A DNA stretch of 56,437 nucleotides from Streptomyces sp. SID9727 (GTDB lineage: Bacteria; Actinomycetota; Actinomycetes; Streptomycetales; Streptomycetaceae): the NCBI RefSeq assembly GCF_010550605.1, contig NZ_JAAGNI010000015.1, positions 1-56,437 of the forward strand. The letters run 5' to 3'. The notes beneath the pieces are model-generated. The model was not told where the DNA came from. It did no database searches and was given only the letters and a program-made list of their open reading frames with translations. Positions 37,289 to 44,987 of this stretch are shown in pieces. The translations under genes were made by a program, and so were the position numbers. The stretch's first letter is position 1; the number at the start of each line of letters is the position of its first letter.

Positions 37289-37462
37289 ATGTCAGGCGCG
37301 GGCCCACCGCCCCGAAGGGCCGCGGTCCACCGCCTCACGCGGTCCAGCATGGAAGGTAAACAGACTGTTTTCTACGTCCAGTTTTTAGCGCTAAGCCACG
37401 TCGCGCCAATTAGGCTCACGCCCGCGCAACCGGGCCCATACGCGGGGGATTTGATCGCATGA
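37289..37462 (+). CDS. possible 57-residue leader ORF upstream of the XRE gene
   Basis: ATG at 37289 is preceded by GCAGGAAGA at good spacing, and the frame ends in a TGA that overlaps the next start (ATGA at 37459), an arrangement typical of coupled genes. The frame contains TTA and CTA codons (QFLALSH segment), which are rare in Streptomyces, and the composition is less biased than its neighbours. Palindromes at 37358-37370 and 37385-37394 lie inside it, which argues that this is really promoter DNA. Coding status is open. Confidence 0.25.
   Translation: MSGAGPPPRRAAVHRLTRSSMEGKQTVFYVQFLALSHVAPIRLTPAQPGPYAGDLIA
37358..37370. promoter_or_regulatory. palindromes upstream of the XRE gene
   Basis: AAACAGACTGTTT (6-bp arms, 1-bp centre) is followed 15 bp later by the perfect palindrome TTAGCGCTAA at 37385-37394. 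Both lie in a low-GC pocket 65-100 bp upstream of the XRE start, suggesting operator sites, perhaps for self-regulation. Confidence 0.4.
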
Positions 37463-38289
37463 CCAACACCGACAAGACGGCACTGCGGACACTGCTCAGA
37501 GTCCGGCGTGCACTGATCGACCCCACCGGACACGGTTTCCACCGTTCGTCCCGCCAGGGGCGCCGCGCTCCCGGGCTGTCCCAGCACCAGGTCGACCAGT
37601 TGCTGCACCGCACACCCGGCACCTACCGCCGGCTGGAGTCCGGCGCCTGGCCGAGGCCGGACACCGGCTTCCTCCGTGACGTCGCGATGCTCTTCGCCCT
37701 CAACGAGCAGGAGTGGGTGTCACTGTGCCGGTACGCCGGGATAGGCGACCCGCCGGGTCCGCTCACCGCCCGCTCGGGCAAGGAGGTGCCGGGGGTGTGG
37801 CAGGAGGCCATCGACGGGATGACCCACCCCGCCTACATCACCGACGCCTCCTGGGAGCTCATCGCGCACAACGACGGGTTCGCGCGGCTGTTCCCCGCCG
37901 GGGGCGTACCCACCAACACCATGCGGTGGATGCTCCTCGAACCGCAGGGCCGCGAGATGCTCATCGACTGGGACACCGCCTGGGCCCCGCTGGTCGTGCC
38001 GCAGCTTCGGGCGGCGCTCGCCAGCCGCCCCGACGACGAGGTGCTCCGCCGGCTGGAGAAGGACGTGCTGGCCGACCCGGAGTGTGCGCCGATCTGGGAG
38101 TCGGGCGGCGCGCACATCCATCCCGACGGCGACGAACGGCCCATCCGCCACGCCGTCGACGGTCCGGGGTGGGTGACGATGTGCGCGGCGCAGCCCATGG
38201 CGGCCCCCGGCGCGCGCATGATCGTTCTCGTCTTCCACGCGGGCGCCCGGCGGGCGCACACTCGCGTTCCGGTCCTGCGCGCGCCGTGA
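37459..38289 (+). CDS. XRE-family regulator with MmyB-type ligand domain
   Basis: A 276-residue protein. An N-terminal helix-turn-helix lies at about residues 30-85 (GRRAPGLSQHQVDQLLHRTP, then TYRRLESGAWPRPDTGFLRD). It is followed by a MmyB-like PAS-type ligand-binding domain: WQEAIDGMTHPAYITDASWE, IAHNDGFARLFP, and a conserved NTMRWMLLEPQGREML. These regulators often sit beside a single metabolic gene in Streptomyces and may sense small hydrophobic ligands. ATG at 37459 has GGGGGA upstream. It precedes the type III PKS gene by 111 bp on the same strand, so control of that gene is a reasonable guess. Confidence 0.85.
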   Translation: MTNTDKTALRTLLRVRRALIDPTGHGFHRSSRQGRRAPGLSQHQVDQLLHRTPGTYRRLESGAWPRPDTGFLRDVAMLFALNEQEWVSLCRYAGIGDPPGPLTARSGKEVPGVWQEAIDGMTHPAYITDASWELIAHNDGFARLFPAGGVPTNTMRWMLLEPQGREMLIDWDTAWAPLVVPQLRAALASRPDDEVLRRLEKDVLADPECAPIWESGGAHIHPDGDERPIRHAVDGPGWVTMCAAQPMAAPGARMIVLVFHAGARRAHTRVPVLRAP

Positions 38290-38400
38290 AGACTTCCCTC
38301 CGGCGTTCCGCGGTGTTGTGATCAGGGCGGCACGGCCGTTTGTGGCTTAGGTTGTGCCCACCCCCACATCGCCGCCGCACCGTGCCCGCCGGAGGATGTC

Positions 38401-39450
38401 GTGCCTGCCTACATAGCCCGCCCCACCACCGTGTTCCCCGCCCACAAAGTGACCACCGGGGAGATCGCGGACGATATCCGCGCCCATCACCCGGACCACC
38501 CGCGGCTCGCCGCGATACTCCGCATCGTGGCCAACACCGGGGTGCGCAGCAGGTACTTCACGCGGCCGCTGGCGGCGCCGACCGTGTCGGGGGACGCCGG
38601 TGTCGCGGCCCGGGGTGCGGCGGCGTTCGCCGACGCGTTGGAGATGGCGGAGCAGGCGGCGCGGGGGGTGCTCCTGGCGTACGGGCTGGAGCCGGGTGAT
38701 GTGGACGCCGTCATCACGACGCATTCGACCGGCTGGTCCGTCCCGAACATGGACATCCACCTCATCGACCGCCTGGGGCTGAGGCCGGACGTCCGCCGGA
38801 TCGCCCTGACGACGCTGGCCTGCGCGGGCGGCACCCAGGCGCTGATCCGGGCCGTCGACCTGGTGGCCGCGAGACCTGGGGCCACCGTGCTGGTGGTCGC
38901 CGCCGAGGTCATCTCCGCCGTGTACAACCACCAGGACGACGCCGTCGAGCACATGATCTACAAGGTGCTGTTCGGGGACAGCGCCGCGGCGACCCTCGTC
39001 ACCGATGCCCCGCTGGGCCCAGGTTTCCGCGTGGGATCCCCGGCCGACACCTACGAGCACGTCCTGCCGGGCAGCCTCACCCGGTACGCCGGCCGCGTCG
39101 ATCCGGCCGGGTTCCACTTCGACAGCACGAAGGAGGCGCTGAGCGCGGCGGACGACGTGCTGCCCAGTCTGCTGGACTGGCTCGGCCGGCCCTCCGTGGA
39201 CTTCGGGGTCATCCACCCCGGCAGCGCGCGCATCATCAGCGACACCGCGACGGCGCTGGGCCTCGACGCCCACGACACCCGGCACTCGACCGCCACCCTC
39301 ACCGACGAGGGCAACCTCGGCGGTGTCTCGGTGCTCCGCATCCTCGAACGCACCCATGCCGAACCGCCGCCGGCCGGCGCCGACGGGATCACCGTCGCGT
39401 ACGGGCCGGGCTTCGCCACGGCCGCGTTGCGCGGGACCTGGACCGCCTGA
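38401..39450 (+). CDS. type III polyketide synthase (chalcone synthase-like)
   Basis: A 349-residue ketosynthase. The catalytic triad of type III PKSs is visible: Cys141 in TLACAGGTQAL, His272 in VIHPGSARII, and Asn305 in DEGNLGGVSVL, with the C-terminal GPGFA loop. Such enzymes extend an acyl-CoA starter with malonyl-CoA and cyclise it to pyrones, resorcinols or phloroglucinols. The GTG at 38401 has GGAGG 6 nt upstream. No methyltransferase or oxygenase tailoring gene is in the immediate neighbourhood, so a simple pyrone-like product is possible. Starter and product are not predictable from sequence. Confidence 0.9.
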   Translation: MPAYIARPTTVFPAHKVTTGEIADDIRAHHPDHPRLAAILRIVANTGVRSRYFTRPLAAPTVSGDAGVAARGAAAFADALEMAEQAARGVLLAYGLEPGDVDAVITTHSTGWSVPNMDIHLIDRLGLRPDVRRIALTTLACAGGTQALIRAVDLVAARPGATVLVVAAEVISAVYNHQDDAVEHMIYKVLFGDSAAATLVTDAPLGPGFRVGSPADTYEHVLPGSLTRYAGRVDPAGFHFDSTKEALSAADDVLPSLLDWLGRPSVDFGVIHPGSARIISDTATALGLDAHDTRHSTATLTDEGNLGGVSVLRILERTHAEPPPAGADGITVAYGPGFATAALRGTWTA

Positions 39451-39542
39451 GCGGCCGGGGCCACGGGCACGGTGCGCGGGCGGCCCGTATCGCGGCAGGG
39501 CCTGCGTCCCGGGTCGCGCGGCAGGTAGGCTGCCCGGCGGAG

Positions 39543-39615
39543 TGGGCCGTAGCGCAGAGGTCGTCGCGCCTTCACGTCATGTAGGAGCACGCCGGTTCGA
39601 ATCCGGTCGGCCCGC
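39543..39615 (+). tRNA. degenerate tRNA-like element, CAT loop
   Basis: A cloverleaf can be drawn: acceptor TGGGCCG with CGGCCCG (one G-U), D-stem GCGC with GCGC, T-stem GCCGG with CCGGT around the canonical TTCGAAT loop. The anticodon arm is poor: with U33 placed before CAT the 5-bp stem has two mismatches, and the variable loop is only 3 nt. No encoded CCA. It may be a tRNA pseudogene, a diverged functional tRNA, or a relic of an integration site (tRNA 3' ends are common attB sites). Confidence 0.45.
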
Positions 39616-39733
39616 CCCGTTCCGGCCGGCCGCGCAGGCGGCTGCGGGCGCCTTCGGTGGCCGATGCCGTCCTGGGTGCGGCCGCGCGGGCGCCGGTTGA
39701 CACGTGGCCCCGCGACCGGTTCCCCTGACGGCC

Positions 39734-40174
39734 ATGACCGATCTTCGTATCGAACCCGTGAACGGCGAGGCCTCGCTCCTGGACTGGCAGTCGGTCCACA
39801 ACGCCATCATTCCGACGGCCGCCCTGTCGTTCGCGGAGGTGACGGAACGCGCGGGGCGCAACCGGCTGTGCGTCGCGTACGCGGAAGGCGCCTTGGTGGG
39901 GTGTTCGACCGTGCGGCCACCGAGTGCGGACAACCCGGCGGGGACCGTGATCGCCCGCATCCTGCTTGAGCACCGGGGCCGGGGGTTCGGCGGGCGACTG
40001 TACGCGCACGCGCTGGAGCTGGCCCGGGGACTCGGGGCCGAGGTCATCGAGACGTGTGTCCTGGAGTCGAACCCCGAGGGCCTGCGGTTCGCGCTGCGGA
40101 ACGGCTTCGTGGAGACCGATCGCTACGTCCTGCCCGGCGATACGGTGCCGTTCATCGACCTCCGGCTCGCCTGA
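39734..40174 (+). CDS. GNAT-family N-acetyltransferase
   Basis: A 146-residue GNAT protein. The acetyl-CoA pyrophosphate loop is HRGRGFGGRLYAHAL (Q/RxxGxG/A), with the preceding IARILLE strand and the late LRFALRNGFVETDRYV motif typical of the fold. The ATG at 39734 gives MTDLRIEPV, a natural GNAT start; a GTG at 39704 would add residues with no support. No clear Shine-Dalgarno. It converges with the protease gene, with a terminator between. The acceptor substrate is unknown. Confidence 0.85.
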   Translation: MTDLRIEPVNGEASLLDWQSVHNAIIPTAALSFAEVTERAGRNRLCVAYAEGALVGCSTVRPPSADNPAGTVIARILLEHRGRGFGGRLYAHALELARGLGAEVIETCVLESNPEGLRFALRNGFVETDRYVLPGDTVPFIDLRLA

Positions 40175-40194
40175 CGGCCGGATGCGCACGCGTG

Positions 40195-40228
40195 CCGGGG
40201 CCCGCCGTCCCGCGCGGCCGGGCCCCGG
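40195..40228. terminator. bidirectional terminator
   Basis: CCGGGGCCCG at 40195-40204 pairs with CGGGCCCCGG at 40219-40228, a 10-bp perfect stem with a 14-nt loop between convergent genes. Confidence 0.65.
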
Positions 40229-40244
40229 GTTCCGCGTATCGCGG

Positions 40245-41387
40245 TCAGGCGGTGTGGAGCGTCAGCCCGTACCGGTTCAGGATCTCGTTGATGGGCTGGT
40301 GCCAGGTCTCGCCGCCGGAGCTGCAGTTGCCCCAGCCACCCGAGGTGACACCCTGCGCCTGGTCGCCGCTGATGAAGGAGCCGCCGGAGTCGCCGCCCTC
40401 CGCGCAGACACTGGTCTTGGTCATCTGGTAGACCGCGCCCTGGGCGTAGTTGACCGTGTCGTTGGTGGCGAGCACACTGCCGCAGTGCCAGTGCGAGGTG
40501 GAGCCGGAGCGGCAGATCGATGCGCCGATCGGGGCCACGTTGGAGCCCCGGACCAATTGGTCGGAGACGGTACCCCAGCCGAGGACGACGGGAACCGTCC
40601 ACCATCCGCTGCCGACGCTGACCCACGCGTAGTCGTCGCCGGGGAACGACGAGCCCTGGAAGTTGCCTATGAAGGAGCCGTCCCAGCCGCTGACCCCGGC
40701 ACCCGCCCGGCCGCAGTGGCCGGCCGTGACGAAGCCGCCGTAGACGGAGAAGCCGATGGAGCACCGTACGTTGCCCGTGTAGTACGGGTCTCCGCCCACG
40801 GTTCCGGCCGAGAAGGTGCGCGGCGCTTCGGCGGTCTGCTCGACGGTGACCGGCCCGGCCTCCCTGGCCTTGCGCACGAACGCCCGGACATCGTTGTCAC
40901 GGCTCTGCGAGGCGACGACGTCCACCACGACCGAGTTGGTGCGGGGGTCGACGTGCCAGCTGCTGACGCCCTGCGGAGCGTCCAGTTCGTCCAGCTTCGC
41001 CTTGACCGAGTCGAGGCGCTTCTCGGTGTGGGTCACCATCCGCACGGTGGCGCCCGTGGCCCGCACGGCGTCCGCCTGCCCGGCGTCGGTGACGGCGACG
41101 GTGAGACCACCGGTCGCGGGGTCGAACCAGGAGCCGCCGTACGCCGCACCCGCGGCGTGGCGCGCCTTCGGCTGGAGCGCGGTGGCCGTCTTCTCCTGGG
41201 AGATGCGCACCTTCGCCTGGCTTGCCGTCAGGCCGAGGTCGCGCTGCATGGCGGTGAGCAGGCCGTCGGATGCGGGGGCCGGGGCGGGCGTGTCGGCGGC
41301 GGAGGCCGAGGGGAAGCCCGCACCCGCCCAGGCTCCGAGGAGGAGTACGGCGGAGAGTGCGGTCCTCAAGGCTGTGGAGCGTCTCAA
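40245..41387 (-). CDS. secreted streptogrisin-type serine protease (S1)
   Basis: A 380-residue preproprotein. A signal peptide covers about residues 1-30 (ending ASAADTP). An alpha-lytic-protease-type prodomain follows (about 40-190; MQRDLGLTASQAKVRI, WHVDPRTNSVVVDV). The mature chymotrypsin-fold domain starts near FSAGTVGGDPYYTG, with His224 in TAGHCG, Asp in FPGDDYAWV, and Ser334 in GGDSGGS. The start is TTG at 41385-41387, with GAAGGG about 9 nt upstream. It degrades proteins outside the cell; the prodomain assists folding and is removed. A palindromic operator lies 66 bp upstream (41454-41467). Confidence 0.93.
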   Translation of the reverse strand: MRRSTALRTALSAVLLLGAWAGAGFPSASAADTPAPAPASDGLLTAMQRDLGLTASQAKVRISQEKTATALQPKARHAAGAAYGGSWFDPATGGLTVAVTDAGQADAVRATGATVRMVTHTEKRLDSVKAKLDELDAPQGVSSWHVDPRTNSVVVDVVASQSRDNDVRAFVRKAREAGPVTVEQTAEAPRTFSAGTVGGDPYYTGNVRCSIGFSVYGGFVTAGHCGRAGAGVSGWDGSFIGNFQGSSFPGDDYAWVSVGSGWWTVPVVLGWGTVSDQLVRGSNVAPIGASICRSGSTSHWHCGSVLATNDTVNYAQGAVYQMTKTSVCAEGGDSGGSFISGDQAQGVTSGGWGNCSSGGETWHQPINEILNRYGLTLHTA

Positions 41388-41453
41388 GGTCTTGGCCCTT
41401 CTGTTGTTCCGGCTGGGTGAGGGAGGAACAGCAGGCGTCCGAGGCGCCCTCCG

Positions 41454-41467
41454 TGAGAGCGCTCTCA
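41454..41467. promoter_or_regulatory. LacI-family-like operator upstream of the protease
   Basis: TGAGAGCGCTCTCA is a perfect 14-bp palindrome with the CG centre typical of LacI-family operators, differing from the CebR box only at the symmetric second and third positions and their partners. It lies 66 bp upstream of the protease start. The cognate regulator is not known. Confidence 0.55.
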
Positions 41468-41609
41468 GAGTGTGCCGTTCCGGACTGTAGCGGAGAAGTC
41501 GTTAGCAGGTCCATGCCAATGACAGCGCCGGCCGTACGGGCCGCCGACTGAGTGGCCGCACTCATCCTCCGCGGGCATCCCGGTCCTGCCGTCACATCAG
41601 ATGAAGTGG

Positions 41610-41634
41610 CAGGCCCGGCCGTTGGGCGGGCCTG
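41610..41634. other. hairpin, role unknown
   Basis: CAGGCCCG at 41610-41617 and CGGGCCTG at 41627-41634 form an 8-bp stem with a 9-nt loop between the protease and the decayed lipoprotein frame. It could be a weak terminator or leader structure. Confidence 0.3.
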
Positions 41635-41667
41635 GGGTGAGCGGGGGGGGCGGGCGGAGACGGGTGA

Positions 41668-42127
41668 TGCACCGGGACGGCGCACGACGGCAGCGGCATG
41701 GGCCGGGGCGCTGGTGTGCGCGCCCGCGGCGGCCCTCACGGGGTGCGGTCTCGTGGCCACGACGAAGGAGGACCGGGCATACGCCGAGGAACTGGCCGAG
41801 ACGTACTGCCCGGGCGTTCTCCGCGTGATCGAGGCGCACACCCCGGTCCCGCACTCCGGCGGTTCGGAGATCACCTTCGCGATGACCGACGACTCCGATG
41901 CCGTGGTCCGGATGCGGGTTCTACGGCGCCGGCTGCGCGGCGAAGCACGGCGGGTCGACCCGGCGTCGGGCAGCGGCCACACCGTCCGCCCCTTCGCCGG
42001 ACGGCAGAAGTTCGCCGCCGCCGTCCACAGCGCCTTCAGGGAGCGGCTCCGGGTCGTCCACCCCAGCGGGCGGGGAGCCCTGCAAGGTCGCGAGGGCCGG
42101 GGGCCGCTGCGACTGCCCTCGACGTGA
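41668..42127 (+). pseudogene. decayed small lipoprotein gene
   Basis: The frame encodes WAGALVCAPAAALTGCGLVA, a lipobox (LTGC) followed by TTKEDRAYAEELAETYCPGV, which resembles Streptomyces small lipoproteins with a second conserved Cys. However, no in-frame start with a ribosome binding site exists. A run of eight G residues at 41643-41650 and an out-of-frame ATG at 41665 suggest an upstream frameshift. After VVRMRV the sequence becomes Arg-rich and shadow-like, suggesting a second one. Either a pseudogene or a sequence error. Confidence 0.4.
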
Positions 42128-42148
42128 CCCCTCGCGGCCGGCGCGGCT

Positions 42149-43630
42149 TCAGGAGCGGGCGGGCCGGTAGGTGTACGTGTCCCACAGCGACCGGACCGCG
42201 TCGCTGTCCCGCCAGTGTCCGGAGGCCGTCGCGCGGTCCGGCGTCCCCCAAACCCTGACGTGTCCGGTGCCCGGCTCCCAGCCCGGGTCGCCGGTGGCCG
42301 CGAACCCGGACCAGGCCGAGGTCATCCGGTCCGCGAGGGCCCGGTCCTCGGGCGTCGGCGCGGCGCCGCCGATGAGGAACCGGATGGCCTCGTCGTCCAC
42401 GTTGCCGAAGGCGAAGGGCACGTCGGCGCAGTGCCAGGCGCGCACTCCGCCGCCCCTGCGGTCGAACCGGGAGAGGTGGGCGCGGCCGCCCCCCGCCGCG
42501 TGGGCCTCGGCGAGCCGGGTGCTGTACTCGCCGAACATCAGGTCCCCGTACACGGCGAGGTGGATGTCGTGGGGCCCGGCGCCCGGCATGAGCGCACGGT
42601 ACCCGTCGACGAGCCCGGGCGGCAGGCCGAAGTCGGCGGCGAAGCGGTGCAGCCGCTCGTCCGTCGGGACCGGGATGCTGCTGCCGACGGCGTCCATCAG
42701 CCAGTACTCCTCGGTCGTGTGGCAGACGAGCAGGCCGACGTCCCGGGCGGCTCCGGAGGCGAGGAGGGCCATCGGGTCGTCGCGCAGGAGGTGCCCGTCG
42801 GCGACCGGGCCGTAGAGGACCGGGTCCCAGTGCAGCTGCCCGGAGCCGGGGTCCTCGCGATGGTTCCCGACGACCCTTTCCGAAGCGGCGAGCAGCTCCT
42901 GCGGGGCGGCCTCCGTCGCGGGTCTCCCCGCAGCGGCGGCCACCCGCGCGGCGACCTGCTCGGCGAGCTCCGGGGCGAAGACGGGGCCGACCGCGCTGTG
43001 CGCGATCACCCGTCGGAAGAGCCCTTGGGCGCGGTCCATCACCATCAGGCAGACCGCGGACGCCGCTCCGGCCGACTGCCCGGCCAGGGTGACGTCGTCC
43101 GGGGCTCCCCCGAACGCGGCGATGTTGTCGCGGACCCATTCGAGGGCGGCGATCTGGTCGAGCAGGCCCCGGTTGGGCGGGCAGGCGCCGTCCGGGACAT
43201 GGCCGAAGCCCTCGAAGCCGACGCGGTAGTTCAGGGTGACGACGACGAGGCCGGTGCGAGCCAGCGCCGTACCGTCGAAGTCCGGTTGCGCGCTCGACCC
43301 GAAGGTGTAGGCGCCGCCGTGGATCCAGACCAGCACGGGCAGCGGGCCCGCTGCCTCGGCGGGGGTCCAGATGTTGAGGCTCAGGACGTCCTCGTCTCCG
43401 GGCGACCAGACGGGGGCGCCGGGCAGCTCGGCGGACTGGGGCGCGACGGGCCCGAACCCCGTGCAGTCGCGGACACCGGGCCATGGGGCGCGCGGGCGGG
43501 GGGCCTGGAAGCGGTTGTCGCCGAACGGCGGCGCGGCGTATGGGATTCCGAGGACGGCCACGACGTCGCCGTGCGGTGTACGTCCGCGTACCCGACCGCT
43601 TGCCGTCCCGTACACACCACTGTTCGCCAA
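42149..43630 (-). CDS. type B carboxylesterase/lipase
   Basis: A 493-residue alpha/beta-hydrolase of the carboxylesterase type B family. Landmarks are GIPYAAPPFGDNRF, EDVLSLNIWTP, VLVWIHGGAYTFGS (oxyanion hole), GLLDQIAALEWVRDNIAAFG and the nucleophile elbow LAGQSAGA with Ser186. The catalytic His is probably in RAWHCADVPFAFGN. No signal peptide, so intracellular. The TTG start at 43628-43630 has only a weak ribosome binding site; a GTG five codons in is an alternative. It hydrolyses carboxylic esters; physiological substrate unknown. Confidence 0.88.
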   Translation of the reverse strand: MANSGVYGTASGRVRGRTPHGDVVAVLGIPYAAPPFGDNRFQAPRPRAPWPGVRDCTGFGPVAPQSAELPGAPVWSPGDEDVLSLNIWTPAEAAGPLPVLVWIHGGAYTFGSSAQPDFDGTALARTGLVVVTLNYRVGFEGFGHVPDGACPPNRGLLDQIAALEWVRDNIAAFGGAPDDVTLAGQSAGAASAVCLMVMDRAQGLFRRVIAHSAVGPVFAPELAEQVAARVAAAAGRPATEAAPQELLAASERVVGNHREDPGSGQLHWDPVLYGPVADGHLLRDDPMALLASGAARDVGLLVCHTTEEYWLMDAVGSSIPVPTDERLHRFAADFGLPPGLVDGYRALMPGAGPHDIHLAVYGDLMFGEYSTRLAEAHAAGGGRAHLSRFDRRGGGVRAWHCADVPFAFGNVDDEAIRFLIGGAAPTPEDRALADRMTSAWSGFAATGDPGWEPGTGHVRVWGTPDRATASGHWRDSDAVRSLWDTYTYRPARS

Positions 43631-43740
43631 CGTGTCCCGCCTGCCCGTCGATCACGCTCCCCGACCGGGAGCGATGATCAGGATGGCGCAATCCCCGCGC
43701 CGACGCGAGGGGAATTCGACCGAAGTGATCAGGGAGTTGG

Positions 43741-44010
43741 TCAGCCGGCCTGTCCGATGGCGCTGCGGAGCATGGCCACGGTGGTCGCCGCCGCGGCCCG
43801 CTCCGCCTCGTCCTCCGTGGCGCGCACCCGTTCCTCCAGCAGCACGACCGCTGCCTGGAGTACGCCGACGCGCACCGGAACGGACCGCATGGCGGTCAGT
43901 ACGGCCGCCGCCTGTTCGGCCGGTGTGGACTGCGCGGCCTGCGGGATGAGGGTGGTGATGCCGCGCCCGAGCGCGCGGTCACGAGGCGGCTGGGCCGCGG
44001 GTGTGGTCAC
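43741..44010 (-). CDS. small helical protein of unknown function
   Basis: An 89-residue frame starting GTG, rich in Ala and helix-forming residues (AEQAAAVLTAMRS, VLLEERVRATEDEAERAAAA). It looks like a small coiled-coil or helical bundle. I do not recognise a family. No convincing ribosome binding site is visible, but codon bias is as in neighbouring genes and nothing else fills the gap between the esterase and MarR genes. Confidence 0.5.
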   Translation of the reverse strand: MTTPAAQPPRDRALGRGITTLIPQAAQSTPAEQAAAVLTAMRSVPVRVGVLQAAVVLLEERVRATEDEAERAAAATTVAMLRSAIGQAG

Positions 44011-44045
44011 CGGGGAATTCTGCCGTACCCGGCGCCCCGATCGGG

Positions 44046-44507
44046 TCAGCGACCTGGCCGGACCGGTCCGCTCTCCCGTGCCCCGTCGTGGACGCGGAGC
44101 AACAGGGCGGCCAACTGGGCGCGTTCACGGTCCGTCAGCGGTGCGAGGACATCGTCCTGCACGGCCAGCGCCTCGGACTTGAGGCTCGTCAGCATGGCCC
44201 GGCCCGCCGGTGTGACGGTGACCGTGACGCGGCGCCGGTCGGTGGTGTCGCGGGCCCGCTCCACCAGTCCGGACGCACCGAGCCCGTCCACGATCTTCAC
44301 GACGTCGCTCCGGTCGATCGACAGCCGCGCGGCGAGTTCGCGCTGCACATGGGGGCCGAAGTCGTCCAGCGCCGCGAGCACCGCCATGTGCCAGAGCCGC
44401 AGGCCGCGTTCGGCCAGCCGGTCCGCGAGTCTGCCGCGCGCCGCCTTGCCGGTCTTGGACATGAGATAGGTCGTGAGGCCCAGGAGACTGGGAGGGGTTT
44501 CGTTCAT
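44046..44507 (-). CDS. MarR-family transcriptional regulator
   Basis: A 153-residue winged-helix repressor. The MarR DNA-binding core is present: RLWHMAVLAALDDFGPHVQR, ELAARLSIDRSDVVKIVDGL and the wing DTTDRRRVTVTVTPAG. The ATG at 44505-44507 lies 7 nt after a -10-like TACGAT, so the transcript may be leaderless. It is divergent from a VOC gene 56 bp away, with an inverted repeat between them; the usual MarR logic is self-repression and control of the divergent gene. The ligand is unknown. Confidence 0.88.
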   Translation of the reverse strand: MNETPPSLLGLTTYLMSKTGKAARGRLADRLAERGLRLWHMAVLAALDDFGPHVQRELAARLSIDRSDVVKIVDGLGASGLVERARDTTDRRRVTVTVTPAGRAMLTSLKSEALAVQDDVLAPLTDRERAQLAALLLRVHDGARESGPVRPGR

Positions 44508-44526
44508 CAGGTATATCGTAGGGCCA

Positions 44527-44540
44527 ACCCAATGATGGGT
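44527..44540. promoter_or_regulatory. inverted repeat between MarR and VOC genes
   Basis: ACCCA-ATGA-TGGGT is an inverted repeat in the 56-bp divergent intergenic region, suited to a MarR dimer. The site would cover both promoters. Confidence 0.4.
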
Positions 44541-44563
44541 GCACACCTACCGAAGGAGATCCC

Positions 44564-44971
44564 GTGGACGCGCTGCATCCCCGCCTGCTGGTCGACCGGT
44601 TCGCCGACTGCTTCCGCTTCTACGACGCCGTACTGCCGGAGCTGATCGGTGCCGTACGGGCCGGCGGCAACGCCTCGGGGCCGTACGCCCATTGGGACGT
44701 CGAGGGCCAGGGTGTGCTGGTGCTGTTCGACCGGAGCGCGATGGCGGCGGTCGCGGGTACGGCCGGCCTGCCCGCGGACCCGCCGCCGGCGCAGGACCGG
44801 TCGATGTTCGTCCTGCGTGTGGCCGACGTGGACGCGGGGCTGGCCCTCTGCCTCGGCCACGGCGCCGGGTTGACCGCACCCGCGTGCGACCGCCCGGAGT
44901 GGGGGCCGGGGCTGCGCACCGCCCACGTGCGCGACCCCGAGGGGAATCTCGTGGAGCTTCAGTCCTACTGA
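44564..44971 (+). CDS. VOC-family (glyoxalase-like) protein
   Basis: A 135-residue vicinal-oxygen-chelate protein. It opens LLVDRFADCFRFYDAVLPEL, the first beta-alpha module, and closes with TAHVRDPEGNLVELQSY, the diagnostic metal-binding Glu strand. The GTG at 44564 follows GAAGGAGA by 4-5 nt. It is divergent from the MarR gene, a common pairing in which the VOC protein handles the compound the repressor senses. The compound is unknown. Confidence 0.85.
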   Translation: MDALHPRLLVDRFADCFRFYDAVLPELIGAVRAGGNASGPYAHWDVEGQGVLVLFDRSAMAAVAGTAGLPADPPPAQDRSMFVLRVADVDAGLALCLGHGAGLTAPACDRPEWGPGLRTAHVRDPEGNLVELQSY

Positions 44972-44987
44972 CCGGTGTCCGCCGACG

